From Allocoleopsis franciscana PCC 7113 (GTDB taxonomy: Bacteria > Cyanobacteriota > Cyanobacteriia > Cyanobacteriales > Coleofasciculaceae), in contig NC_019738.1 in the NCBI RefSeq assembly GCF_000317515.1, positions 7,094,001 through 7,158,000 of the forward strand: a stretch of DNA of 64,000 bases, given 5' to 3'. Below are positions 54,967 through 63,684 of this stretch, piece after piece. The position numbers and the translations under genes were made by a program. The notes below the pieces were generated by a model, which did not search any database, was not told the DNA's origin, and saw only the letters and a program-made list of their open reading frames with translations. Each line of letters starts with the position of its first letter. The stretch's first letter is position 1.

Positions 54967-56001
54967 CTAGGTTCCAGGAGAATCGGCTGTGGCTTTGGGG
55001 GCCGCAGGAGCATTGCCTGGAGAGGCAGGCTGATTGTTAGGCGAGGCAGAAGGCGGACTCGCTGGGGATTGCTTGCCATTGGGTGATTCTTGACCAGGCG
55101 AAGCACTCTTGGGTTCTGTAGCCTCTTTGGCTAGCTGAGCAACTTGATCTTTGTACTTCGGTGGTGCTAGGGAAGCAGCGGTTGTAAACAGGGGTTTGGC
55201 CTCGGCAACCTTACCCTGTTCCTTGAGAATCAAGGCTTTGGCGAGTGGGGGTCGAAAATCTTGTTTATTGGTCTTGATCGCTTCATCATAAATGGCGATC
55301 GCTTCTGTGTAGCGTTTCTCATTAGCGTAAACCAAACCCAACAATAGCTGCACCGAGATCACATCCACTGTGCCCGGTTTCATATCATTAATCGGCGTTG
55401 CTGTTTTGAGGGTATCTTGGAGCAGACCTATCGCGGCTTCAGGGCGCTTTTGTTGGACGTAGAGACCCACAAGTCCTTCCAGAGCATCCAAATTCCCCGG
55501 CTTCGAGGCTAATATCGAGCGATAGGTTTGAGCCGCTCCTTCCTTGTCACCGAGCTGCTGCTTGGCTTGAGCCAGCAATACAGAGTATTCAGTTTGATCG
55601 GGATTGAGCTTTGCCATCTGTTCGAGGGGAGGAATAGCCCCTTGAATATCTCCTAGCTTCAGCCGTGTCTCTAAAAGCCCCCGCAAGGCAGATGGATTCT
55701 GTGGCTCTCGCTGCACCACCAGTTCGTAACCTCTGGCCTGAGCTTCTAGCTCGGCTTGTTTTTGCGCCGGAAGAATCGGCGTTGAAGCGGTGGTGGCTTC
55801 TGAAGACGGTGAATTATCCGAGAGGACGATGTCCAGCAAAGGAATCATCGAAAAACCGACGAAAGCCAGTATCGCCAGCACTAAGACTAGATTGACCCAG
55901 GGACTCCGCTTTTGAGACACAACACTTCCTCGAACTCTAATGACATTATTAAACGACTTGAGGCCACTGAGAGATTTTCCAGTACTCAAAACATGAACCA
56001 T
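54967..56001 (-). CDS. membrane-anchored TPR protein
   Basis: 344 residues. One membrane helix at about 36-55 (VNLVLVLAILAFVGFSMIPL), then TPR repeats at about 90-290 (LRGLLETRLKLGDIQGAIPP, LLAQAKQQLGDKEGAAQTYR, LALGLVYANEKRYTEAIAIY-like). The last 55 residues are Pro/Ser/Ala rich and disordered. It should assemble a complex at the inner or thylakoid membrane, with TPRs outside or in the cytoplasm. Convergent with the SGNH gene. Partner unknown. Confidence 0.82.
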   Translation of the reverse strand: MVHVLSTGKSLSGLKSFNNVIRVRGSVVSQKRSPWVNLVLVLAILAFVGFSMIPLLDIVLSDNSPSSEATTASTPILPAQKQAELEAQARGYELVVQREPQNPSALRGLLETRLKLGDIQGAIPPLEQMAKLNPDQTEYSVLLAQAKQQLGDKEGAAQTYRSILASKPGNLDALEGLVGLYVQQKRPEAAIGLLQDTLKTATPINDMKPGTVDVISVQLLLGLVYANEKRYTEAIAIYDEAIKTNKQDFRPPLAKALILKEQGKVAEAKPLFTTAASLAPPKYKDQVAQLAKEATEPKSASPGQESPNGKQSPASPPSASPNNQPASPGNAPAAPKATADSPGT

Positions 56002-56284
56002 GCCAAAATTATGGACAGCATTAAGCTAGATTTGATCAGGTGCAAGCTTGTCCGATTAAAGATTCCATAAACTTTGCGGATATACCAGTCTTTCCACTGC
56101 ATTTTGTACAATGGGCAGACTGATATTCAGCGCCTTCACCCTCTCCAGCTTCTTGAAAACCAAAAATCTAAGGGCAATGTCCTTGGATAAGGTATCAAGC
56201 CGCTTGATGATGATGAAAAAAACGACGCTTTTGACGTTAGCCCAACTCCCATAAGGGAATGTGTCTCCGCCGCTAGGAGGTTAT

Positions 56285-57343
56285 ATGAGTCCTTCTGTGA
56301 ATCGGTCTCCCGACTCACCCAAGTCTTCTGGTACTCCGTTACCAGAAACATCCAGTGTACCAAGTCAGGCCCCAACAACGCCAACTGGCGAGGCTTCAAA
56401 CGTTACTACCTCAGCTCAAGAAGCTGATTCGACCGGAATCATGTCATCAGACGTCCAGCGACAGCAACCGATTCCCCCGCCCAGTGAACCCATGCAGTAC
56501 CGAGCTATCGGACTGATTCGGGGACAATATATGCCTTCCGCAGAACAATTGACGCGGGGGACATTACTGGCGGCAGATGGAACATTGATCGATGCAGTGT
56601 TACTGGGTCGCGTAATGAGCTTGGTGAAAAATCACTTAAGCTTAGACCAATCTCACCTTTGGGTCGTTTATCCCCGCTCAAGACAAGAGGACGGAAACTT
56701 GCACGTCCAAATTGTTGGTGTCTGGGAACCCGAAAAACTGCAAAAAACACCCTCCCAATCCCCTACTTCAGAGGAAGCGCCAGAAGAACCAGAAGAACCA
56801 CAGAAACCAGAAGAACCCGAAGGAGAGACACCTCCAGATCCGTCTGAATCGGAGGTTTTATCCGTTGTCCAAAATGGGTATTTTTCCATTCGCGGTGAGG
56901 TTATTTACCACTCGCGAGAGGAGGAACAAGTCATTGTTAAAATCAAACAGTCTCCGCGTAAAGAAGCGGACAAGACTAAGTTTTTCAAGTTAAAGCTAAA
57001 AGGTCTCCTGGGAGATCGAGTCGTGGGTCACTTTTGGGATTTACATATCCAGCTAGAGGGTAATACCCTCGGAATTCAAGAGGCCAATGATATTGGTCTG
57101 TTGCCAGCCAAGAAGTATCCCAAAAAGAAACCTTTCAACAAAAGGAGACCGGGGACAGGTGGGAAAAAATATGGTTCCAATCAGCGTCCCATGCGTAAAG
57201 GTGAACGACCAGCTACAGCAACAGGCACGCCCACAGGTACAGCCACAGGCACACCACCCAAACGCCGAGAACCTGTACCTAAACCCGTCAAACGGAACGA
57301 AAAGTCGGGAGGAGGGAACACGTCTGGCAATCCTTCTAGCTAA
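56285..57343 (+). CDS. Pro-rich protein, paralogue of the 253-1317 gene
   Basis: 352 residues from ATG 56285, chosen because AGGAGG lies about 5 bases upstream of it, ahead of the GTG at 56261. Residues 1-80 are Ser/Pro/Thr-rich. The core holds QYRAIGLIRGQYMPS, LWVVYPRSRQEDGNLHVQIV, then after a Pro/Glu linker (EEPEEPQKPEEPEG) FSIRGEVIYHSREEEQVIVK and FFKLKLKGLLGDRVVGHFWD. The C-terminus is basic and Lys/Gly rich (KKYPKKKPFNKRRPG). Architecture matches the first gene of the window. It could bind nucleic acid through the basic tail; no known family named. Confidence 0.78.
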   Translation: MSPSVNRSPDSPKSSGTPLPETSSVPSQAPTTPTGEASNVTTSAQEADSTGIMSSDVQRQQPIPPPSEPMQYRAIGLIRGQYMPSAEQLTRGTLLAADGTLIDAVLLGRVMSLVKNHLSLDQSHLWVVYPRSRQEDGNLHVQIVGVWEPEKLQKTPSQSPTSEEAPEEPEEPQKPEEPEGETPPDPSESEVLSVVQNGYFSIRGEVIYHSREEEQVIVKIKQSPRKEADKTKFFKLKLKGLLGDRVVGHFWDLHIQLEGNTLGIQEANDIGLLPAKKYPKKKPFNKRRPGTGGKKYGSNQRPMRKGERPATATGTPTGTATGTPPKRREPVPKPVKRNEKSGGGNTSGNPSS

Positions 57344-57500
57344 GGATTAGCTAGGGATGATTGGGGATTGGTAACGATTCTTGCCACTCCCCAGTTACCC
57401 ATAATATTGAATCTAAAAATTTGTTAACAAAAAAATCAATCATTTCACTTTCACTCAAAGCTTTCCACAAACACGAGAGGGAAGCTGAGGGAAATTTTAA

Positions 57501-58688
57501 TCACAAAGAAGTATACAAATCTTGAGGTAAAAAAGAACGGTTCATCGGAATCGAGGCTACAGGTTCAGTGAGGGTAAAGTCACCCTGAAGAATCCACTCC
57601 TTTAATTCCACAGCAACTTGTCGCGAACGGAAGATACTCGCCAGAGGCGCAACCTTGACAGATTTACCATCAACGGTGATGCGACCTGTTTTGAGTTGGG
57701 CATAGCTGACTAAACCGAAGGTAGGACGCACACGCCGGGGAATCGAAAAGTCTACCACCGGTGCGACAACGTCCTTATCTTGGACAGCACAGCCATTAAC
57801 CACATCCTCGTTCAATACCGGGAGTGGCACACCGACACCCAGCATCAAAGATGGACCGTAATTTTTGAAGTAACAACCCCGTACCCACTTGGGACTCATT
57901 TGCTTGGCATCCCCGATCAAGGCTAAGGTTGCAGATGGGCCGATGGGCGTTCCATTGGGAAGGCGTTTTTGTAAAGGAAAGTGTTGGGTTCCTTCCCAGG
58001 CGATGTAACCAATGCCACCACCAAGGAAAATTTGGGTGCCGATACCAATGAGTTTGAGTTCGGGGTCATTTAGCAGGGGAGAAATGGCTCCAGGGTTGGA
58101 GTAGACGGCATTGGCGAGTCGGGGTTGTAAGGGACCGAGGTAGGTGAACAGTGGGCGATCGCCTCCATTCACCCCAACGATAAAATTTTGATACAGATTG
58201 CGAGGATTAAATAGATAAAACTGATTAATCGTCTCGCGAGTAATCGTGGTCTCAAAAGACGCCCTAGGATAACAATCTGTTACCTGTCCGATCGCTCGCA
58301 GATGTACAGGTTTATCCGCAATCAAGTCTTCTATCACATGACCGCCGCCTCGTTCTCTCAATTCCTCAGCATCAGGCACCTCACCCGTATCGATATAATC
58401 GACCCCTTGAGTAGCTCCTAAATACAAATCCACTGCTCCAAACCCAGCATAGGCGGGGATACCGTCCAACCAACATTTGCGAATCTTCATGGGTGGGTCT
58501 GTGTGACCTAAATTAATAATGGCACCTGAAGACTCCATCGGCTCAAAGGTACCAGTCGTTACAACATCAACGTCCTTTGCTGTTTGTGTGACACCAGCCT
58601 CTGCCACTCTGGCTTTAAGTTCCTCTATTGTGCATACCACTGCACATCGGCGACGAATTTTATCATTAATTTCAGCAAGGGTTCGCAT
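57501..58688 (-). CDS. homocysteine biosynthesis protein (DUF39/HcyBio)
   Basis: 395 residues. Core features of the family: VVTTGTFEPMESSGAIINLG near the N-terminus, GGGIGYIAWEGTQHFP, CYFKNYGPSLMLGVGVPLPV and NGCAVQDKDVVAPVVDFSIP with the Cys. In methanogens DUF39 with a NIL/ferredoxin protein forms homocysteine from aspartate semialdehyde using sulfide. The gene is present in many cyanobacteria, where its use is less clear. Here no ferredoxin gene is linked. Length and motif order fit the family. Confidence 0.87.
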   Translation of the reverse strand: MRTLAEINDKIRRRCAVVCTIEELKARVAEAGVTQTAKDVDVVTTGTFEPMESSGAIINLGHTDPPMKIRKCWLDGIPAYAGFGAVDLYLGATQGVDYIDTGEVPDAEELRERGGGHVIEDLIADKPVHLRAIGQVTDCYPRASFETTITRETINQFYLFNPRNLYQNFIVGVNGGDRPLFTYLGPLQPRLANAVYSNPGAISPLLNDPELKLIGIGTQIFLGGGIGYIAWEGTQHFPLQKRLPNGTPIGPSATLALIGDAKQMSPKWVRGCYFKNYGPSLMLGVGVPLPVLNEDVVNGCAVQDKDVVAPVVDFSIPRRVRPTFGLVSYAQLKTGRITVDGKSVKVAPLASIFRSRQVAVELKEWILQGDFTLTEPVASIPMNRSFLPQDLYTSL

Positions 58689-58806
58689 TGTTGGTTAATG
58701 GCTCAGACTGGACTCTTCCCTAGTTTCTAGCATTTGACCGAAATCTGGTCAGTAGACTTAGGATCTCATCTATTTCGCCGACTCCAAACACAAGGCAAAT
58801 AAATAG

Positions 58807-58835
58807 AAGCCCCAGGAGCTTGATTCCTGGGGCTT
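58807..58835. terminator. strong hairpin between two minus-strand genes
   Basis: 11-bp stem AAGCCCCAGGA/TCCTGGGGCTT with a 7-base loop, followed on the plus side by TTATTC. It can end transcription of the 59150-59353 gene coming from the right; the plus side is the one with the better T-run. Confidence 0.65.
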
Positions 58836-58888
58836 TTATTCGTTAGGAGCTAAATTAGTCACTGAAGCAATTTGGCATCTAACTGCCT

Positions 58889-59094
58889 CATAGCCATTCA
58901 ACAGTTAAGTAAAAATTCTTATCTACGGACTGCACCAATCATCTAGCCACAGCTATCTTCATCGCAAACATCCCATTGTTTCTCAGATTTATAGGTTGTT
59001 TGTCAAGCTCATAGCCATCAACACCGTTAACTCAAACCTGATCTAAGGACTGCACCAGTAATTTAGCAATGGCTATCTTTGTAGCAAACGGCCT
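58889..59094. repeat. two diverged direct repeat copies, 120-bp period
   Basis: Copy 1 at 58889-58974 and copy 2 at 59010-59094 share CATAGCCAT, then ATCTA(C/A)GGACTGCACCA, a following T(A)GC(C/A)A block, GCTATCTT and GCAAAC. They are offset by about 120 bases with point changes and small gaps. Not coding. Confidence 0.7.
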
Positions 59095-59149
59095 ACTTAT
59101 GAAAGACTCCTAACTCCTCGCCCTCAGCCTCTAGCCTTGTGCGTTAAGA

Positions 59150-59353
59150 CTATATCGGCTGAGCCAACAAATGAGGTTGTGCCGAAGTCACATCAAAAAT
59201 GACTTCGTAAGATGCTGTTGGATTTTTGGAGCGGAGAATTTGCAGATGGGCTTCAGCATCACCCCGACGATGAAAGCGCACAATCAGGCGTGATTGTTGG
59301 TTAGGCAGTTGCCGAACGATACACCACGGATTTACATGATTTTTGTAGGTCAT
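59150..59353 (-). CDS. small conserved-looking protein
   Basis: 67 residues, ATG 59353 with AGGAG about 7 bases upstream. HVNPWCIVRQLPNQQSRLIV followed by RFHRRGDAEAHLQILRSKNP is reminiscent of small cyanobacterial single-domain proteins with a beta-alpha layout. No signal or membrane helix. No known family named. Confidence 0.7.
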   Translation of the reverse strand: MTYKNHVNPWCIVRQLPNQQSRLIVRFHRRGDAEAHLQILRSKNPTASYEVIFDVTSAQPHLLAQPI

Positions 59354-59690
59354 GAGATTCTCCTAATCAGTAGATGCAATTGAGTACGCTCTTGATGAGC
59401 GCGTTGACATTAACTCAGTGGCAAAATGAGGAGGGATCACCTGCCGATCAATCATATTAATAGAGAATCTAGAAAGCCCTGTGGAGGTACAGACCCCTAA
59501 TCACAGTTTAAATTTAGGATTGGGGATGGGCGAATTTTGAAAGTATTGATAGTAGGTAATTTTACCAATTCAAATGTGGCAAACCTCGACCCAACAAATG
59601 ATAAAAAAGTAGCCCATAGAGCGAGTCGGTCACAGAGGCTTATTCTAGCCAGCTTCGACTCTATTTATTAAGGATGGGTCTAGAAATCGA
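59354..59690. other. intergenic region, nothing recognised
   Basis: 337 bp between two minus-strand genes, with no ORF of quality. It should carry the promoter of the 59353 gene and the 3' end of the ABC ATPase unit. Confidence 0.4.
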
Positions 59691-60815
59691 TTAAAGCAAT
59701 ACAGGCGTGTTTTGGGATATTGATGAGGCGGCTGGAAAAATTGGCAAGGGATTTGCAACAGATAGTTGTACCCGCGTTCCCACTGGCAACAGAGTGCTGA
59801 GTGTTGTGCGAGCATGGAGTTGTTTTCCTGAGGGAGTTTCTAAACAGTAACGATACTCACGACCGAGAAAGTGGCGATCGCGAATTACCACCTTAGCCTC
59901 GTCATCAACCTTAAGAATGAGATTTTCTTCGCGCAGCATTAACTCGCCCACGTCGAGAACAGAGGATTGAGTTTCGCCTGTGGGGTTGAATTTGGAGTCC
60001 ACCATCGTTACTTCAAAAGGCCCGACTTCAGTTTCCCATAGGTGTTCTCGGCGTCGTGCGGGGAGAAAATTGGACTGAGTGACAAATTCTGCCACAAAGC
60101 GAGAGGCGGGATGAGTGTAGATTTCCTCTGGTGTTCCCAATTGCTCTAAATGTCCACCGCGCATCACACCAACCTTGTCGGAAATGGAAAGGGCTTCTTC
60201 TTGGTCGTGGGTGACGAAAATCGCAGAGGTTCCCGTTTCCTTGAGAATCGATCGCACTTCTTGGCGCAACCGCAGACGCACTTGGACATCCAGATTGCTC
60301 AAGGGTTCATCCAACAAAATTAAAGCCGGTCTTGGCGCTAAGGCACGGGCGAGAGCCACTCGTTGCTGCTGACCTCCTGAGAGTTCGTGGGGGTAGCGCT
60401 GTTCGAGTCCTGATAATCCCACCAGGGCGATCGCTTCTTTTACTTTTTCTTTGAACCCATGTGCCTTGCTTCGATCTCGATTCTTTTTCAAACCAAAGGC
60501 GACATTCTCCGCCACACTCAGGTGAGGAAACAGAGCATAGTCCTGAAACACCATACCCGTGTCCCTTTGTTCTGGGGGTACCCAATAACCGCCTCCCGCC
60601 ACCGGACGCCCCGCTAATTCCACGATGCCCGATTGGGGTTGCTCAAATCCTGCCACGATTCGCAACAGTGTCGTTTTGCCACAGCCAGAGGGTCCCAGTA
60701 ACCCTAGCAAATCTCCTTGCTGTAGCGTCAATGTGACATTAGCCACGGCTGGGTAAGAGGAATGCTCAAACTGCTTGGTGATGCCCTCTAAATGTAGAAT
60801 CGCTGAGTTCGTCAT
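59691..60815 (-). CDS. iron(III)/sulfate-type ABC import ATPase (FbpC/PotA-like)
   Basis: 374 residues from ATG 60815 (MTNSAILHLEG). Walker [12 protein letters not shown], signature [19 protein letters not shown], Walker B LILLDEPLSNLD and switch FVTHDQEEALSIS. After about residue 240 comes the TOBE-type regulatory domain (FVTQSNFLPARRREHLWETE...LFLGREYRYCLETPSGKQLH-like). Such ATPases serve Fe(III), sulfate or polyamine importers; FbpC-type iron uptake fits the TOBE sequence best. No permease or binding protein nearby, so pairing is unknown. Confidence 0.87.
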   Translation of the reverse strand: MTNSAILHLEGITKQFEHSSYPAVANVTLTLQQGDLLGLLGPSGCGKTTLLRIVAGFEQPQSGIVELAGRPVAGGGYWVPPEQRDTGMVFQDYALFPHLSVAENVAFGLKKNRDRSKAHGFKEKVKEAIALVGLSGLEQRYPHELSGGQQQRVALARALAPRPALILLDEPLSNLDVQVRLRLRQEVRSILKETGTSAIFVTHDQEEALSISDKVGVMRGGHLEQLGTPEEIYTHPASRFVAEFVTQSNFLPARRREHLWETEVGPFEVTMVDSKFNPTGETQSSVLDVGELMLREENLILKVDDEAKVVIRDRHFLGREYRYCLETPSGKQLHARTTLSTLLPVGTRVQLSVANPLPIFPAASSISQNTPVLL

Positions 60816-60905
60816 GAAAGTCTTTGAGTTTCGAGAGTTTTGGAGTCCTGAATCAGTGCGTTGGGTTAGTCTATCCCAGATTTCAGTCACCGAATAGACC
60901 CGAGG

Positions 60906-61154
60906 TTAGTTCCGAATTTGCCAGCAGCGTTCCAGCCAACAGGCGAGTTCCCGGCGTGGAACGGTTAGCTGCCTGACCACACTCCAGAGTTGAATGGCTG
61001 CTGTAACATCGTTGAGTTGATAGCGCAAAGGCTGGTTAGTGCCACATTCACAGGGAATCGCTAACTCTTGTAAGCGCCTGTACACTTGCCAGCGATCGCC
61101 CCAGCTAATCTCAATGTCTTGCTTGGTCTCTATTTTGGAACCCGATCGATTCAT
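60906..61154 (-). CDS. small cyanobacterial protein, Asr1405/Asl0597-like
   Basis: 82 residues. The motif ISWGDRWQVYRRLQELAIPC followed by CGTNQPLRYQLNDVTAAIQL and WSVVRQLTVPRRELACWLER is typical of a small cyanobacterial family I recall as Asr1405/Asl0597. Soluble, two Cys. It lies 91 bp upstream of the iron-type ATPase on the same strand. Function unknown. Confidence 0.7.
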   Translation of the reverse strand: MNRSGSKIETKQDIEISWGDRWQVYRRLQELAIPCECGTNQPLRYQLNDVTAAIQLWSVVRQLTVPRRELACWLERCWQIRN

Positions 61155-61461
61155 TGGTTTTCAGAGATGCAATAATTTATCATTAGTGTTTTCTCGAAAG
61201 CTCCAGCGCTTTCGGGAGACTTGAACAATACAAGACTGTCTCAAATCTTTTACCAGACTAAACTACATATAAAACAAATGCCAAGAATTCTCAACTAACT
61301 CGCTAAAATTAGCGCAACTAACTCCTAAATAGCTCAGAAGACAGCAAGCCAGCATACTGATGTATGACTGGTGAAATATCGATTGGGTGAAATTTCTGAA
61401 TTAGGCGTGTTAGACTTTATCATTGCCAATAAAACCTGCCTAATGATAGGAGAACACGACC
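61155..61461. other. divergent region upstream of dps
   Basis: 307 bp. A short palindrome CGCTAA-AA-TTAGCG at 61301-61314 may be an operator. No ORF. Promoters for both directions are expected. Confidence 0.45.
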
Positions 61462-62016
61462 ATGGCAGAAACTCAGGGTATATTACGCACCTTTGGCGAA
61501 GTCTACGATAATCCAGTCTTGTTAGAGCGGAATGTTACTGCACCCATTTGTGAAGGATTGAACATTGCTTTGGCAAGTTTTCAAGCGCTCTACCTGCAAT
61601 ACCAAAAACATCACTTTGTGGTGGAAGGTGCTGAATTTTACATGCTGCATCAGTTCTTTAATGAGAGCTACGATGACGTGCAGGAACACGTCCATGATAT
61701 TGGAGAGCGCTTAGATGGACTCGGCGGTGTTCCGGCAGCTAGCTTTGCGGCACTGGCGCAATTGTGTTGCTTTTCGCCAGAAGCGGATGGAGTCTTCTCC
61801 TGCCGCGAGATGGTAGAACATGATTTAGCCGCAGAACAAGCCTTGATTCAACTGATTCGGCGTCAGGCAGGACAAGCAGAAAGTTTGGGCGATCGCGGTA
61901 CCCGTTATCTGTACGAACAAATCCTCCTGAAAACCGAGGAAAGAGCTTACCATTTGGCTCACTTCCTTGCTCCTGATAGCTTAACCCTAGGGTTTGTCTC
62001 CGGTTCACAGAACTAG
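61462..62016 (+). CDS. dps: Dps ferritin-like iron storage protein
   Basis: 184 residues, ATG preceded by AGGAG. Four-helix bundle with the inter-subunit ferroxidase residues in [20 protein letters not shown] (His, Asp/Glu positions) and the second helix [20 protein letters not shown] with conserved E/D and GERL. It oxidises and stores Fe(II), and in the family shields DNA from H2O2. The segment [15 protein letters not shown] at helix 3 contains three Cys, unlike standard Dps. Length is near 160-185. Iron-type ABC ATPase upstream and oxidative-stress context fit. Confidence 0.9.
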   Translation: MAETQGILRTFGEVYDNPVLLERNVTAPICEGLNIALASFQALYLQYQKHHFVVEGAEFYMLHQFFNESYDDVQEHVHDIGERLDGLGGVPAASFAALAQLCCFSPEADGVFSCREMVEHDLAAEQALIQLIRRQAGQAESLGDRGTRYLYEQILLKTEERAYHLAHFLAPDSLTLGFVSGSQN

Positions 62017-62081
62017 CCGTTCAAATCTGAATGCAAGCCTGCCTAGAGATTGAAGTTGTTAACGTTACTCAGGATTTTTTA

Positions 62082-62116
62082 ACATCATCACCGTCATTCT
62101 AGGGCGGTGATGATGT
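62082..62116 (+). terminator. hairpin after dps
   Basis: 12-bp stem ACATCATCACCG/CGGTGATGATGT at 62082-62093 and 62105-62116. There is no clear T-run on either side, so it may act mainly as an mRNA 3' end or as a shared end of two convergent genes. Confidence 0.55.
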
Positions 62117-62126
62117 CAATGCAAAA

Positions 62127-63419
62127 CTAAACCATGGGTGTTGCCAAGGGATTGATGGCCTCAGCCGGGCCAACCAGGGATATATAAGGTTCCGTAAAGT
62201 AACGAGTCGCCACGGCTTGAGCGATTTCTGGCGTAATATTGATGACATCTTGCTGAAACTGAGTATCGAACTCAATTCCTAACCCTAGAGTCTCATACCA
62301 GCCATAGACTTGAGCTAATTGTGCATTTGTCTGTTTTCCCAGTGCATACTGACCGAGGAGTTTATTTTTGGCAGCTTGGAGTTCCTCATGACTGAGCAGC
62401 GTTGAGCAAAGGCGTTCTATTTCTTTACGGAGTCCGAGGATAGCGGTTTCCGTATTCTCAGGTGCTGTACCCATATAGACGACGAATGTGGACGCTGACT
62501 TGCGAGTGGGATAAAACGCAGATACATCATAAGCTAAACCTCGCTTTTCCCGCAGCTCAACAAATAAGCGACTGGAAAGCCCATTACCGAGGTAAGTATT
62601 GAGCAATTTTAGAGTCGTATAGTCGGTATGGTACAAAGGTGAAGCCAAATAACCCAGCATCACAATCGACTGCTGTGTCTCTTGCGCTGTCATCACTTGT
62701 GACGGCTGGGAGGTAATCGAGGGTAATTGTTGGGTCAATAGGGGCGTTTCGGGCGGCTGCCAATCGCCAAACACTCGCTCAACCTGAGCGACGGCTTCTT
62801 CTGGGGTCACACGACCCACGACACTAATTACCATATTGTCGGGTCGAAAGTGAGTTTGATGAAACAATTCCAAGTCAGCACGATTGAGTTCAGAGACAGT
62901 CGCTTCTGTCCCCAAAATCGAGAGTGAGTAGGGATGCTCTTGATACATTGCCTGCCGCAACTGGTCAAACGCAATGGTGAAGGGCTGCTCTTTTTGAGAG
63001 CGAATATCCTGAATAGCAAGGTACCGCTCTAGTTCGACTTCTTCTTCTGGGAAACTGGGGTGTAGCAACATTTGTCCCGCTAACTGCAATATCTCAGGCC
63101 AGTCGGTGGAAACGGTTTTCAGGGAAAGTAAAAAGTAATCGGTCGCTGTATCTGCACTGAGATTTGCTCCCACGGATTCGATTCGTTCCGCAATCTCTAC
63201 TGATGACAGTTGCTCTGTCCCCTTCGTAATCACGGCTGATAGGAGGTGAGAGAGTCCTGCTTTTTCTCGCGGTTCCCACTGACTCCCCGCTCGCATAAAC
63301 AGGCGTGTGGCAATAATATCTGCGGCAGAATTTTCGATGGCGAGGACAACGATGCCGTTATCGAGAACCGTGCGATGAATAAGCGGTTGTTGGGGTAAAA
63401 AGGTGACAGTTTGAGGCAT
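62127..63419 (-). CDS. M16 peptidase homologue without the HxxEH zinc motif
   Basis: 430 residues with two similar halves of the M16 fold. In the place of the zinc motif, GLSHLLSAVITKGTEQL (about 55-71) reads H-L-L-S-A, so the Glu and second His of HxxEH are gone. The substrate-binding block REKRGLAYDVSAFYPTRKSA near residue 300 is kept. Cyanobacterial M16 proteins work as pairs of one active and one inactive subunit, and this looks like the inactive one. The active partner is not adjacent. Stand-alone gene, convergent with dps. Confidence 0.85.
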   Translation of the reverse strand: MPQTVTFLPQQPLIHRTVLDNGIVVLAIENSAADIIATRLFMRAGSQWEPREKAGLSHLLSAVITKGTEQLSSVEIAERIESVGANLSADTATDYFLLSLKTVSTDWPEILQLAGQMLLHPSFPEEEVELERYLAIQDIRSQKEQPFTIAFDQLRQAMYQEHPYSLSILGTEATVSELNRADLELFHQTHFRPDNMVISVVGRVTPEEAVAQVERVFGDWQPPETPLLTQQLPSITSQPSQVMTAQETQQSIVMLGYLASPLYHTDYTTLKLLNTYLGNGLSSRLFVELREKRGLAYDVSAFYPTRKSASTFVVYMGTAPENTETAILGLRKEIERLCSTLLSHEELQAAKNKLLGQYALGKQTNAQLAQVYGWYETLGLGIEFDTQFQQDVINITPEIAQAVATRYFTEPYISLVGPAEAINPLATPMV

Positions 63420-63684
63420 TATGATGTTTGTCAGGGGTTAAAAGTGAGAAAGTTGAGGATGAAAAACGAGGCTGACTCCTATCTGAAGCTTAGGCTGTAT
63501 CATCAATTAAATAAATCTCCCACCCAGAATGGTAAACATTTAAAACATCTGTGTAGCCTGCGGCAAGCCAAGGAAAGTGCTACATCTGTGCCTCTATTGT
63601 TAAAAAATTCCAAATCTATATTGATGTCAGAAGTCTATTGAACCTCAGCTACTTTTATAACAAAATTCCAAATTCTAGAATCCT

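Larger units (their letters stand above)
58689..59149. other. intergenic region with terminator and a diverged direct repeat
   Basis: 461 bp. Holds the hairpin at 58807-58835 and two roughly 85-bp direct repeat copies (58889-58974, 59010-59094). No ORF. The repeat might mark a small RNA or a decayed element. Confidence 0.5.

Noticed and set aside
62082-62116. Hairpin as a classic Rho-independent terminator
   Set aside because: It lacks a T-run on both strands; kept only as a hairpin with moderate confidence.
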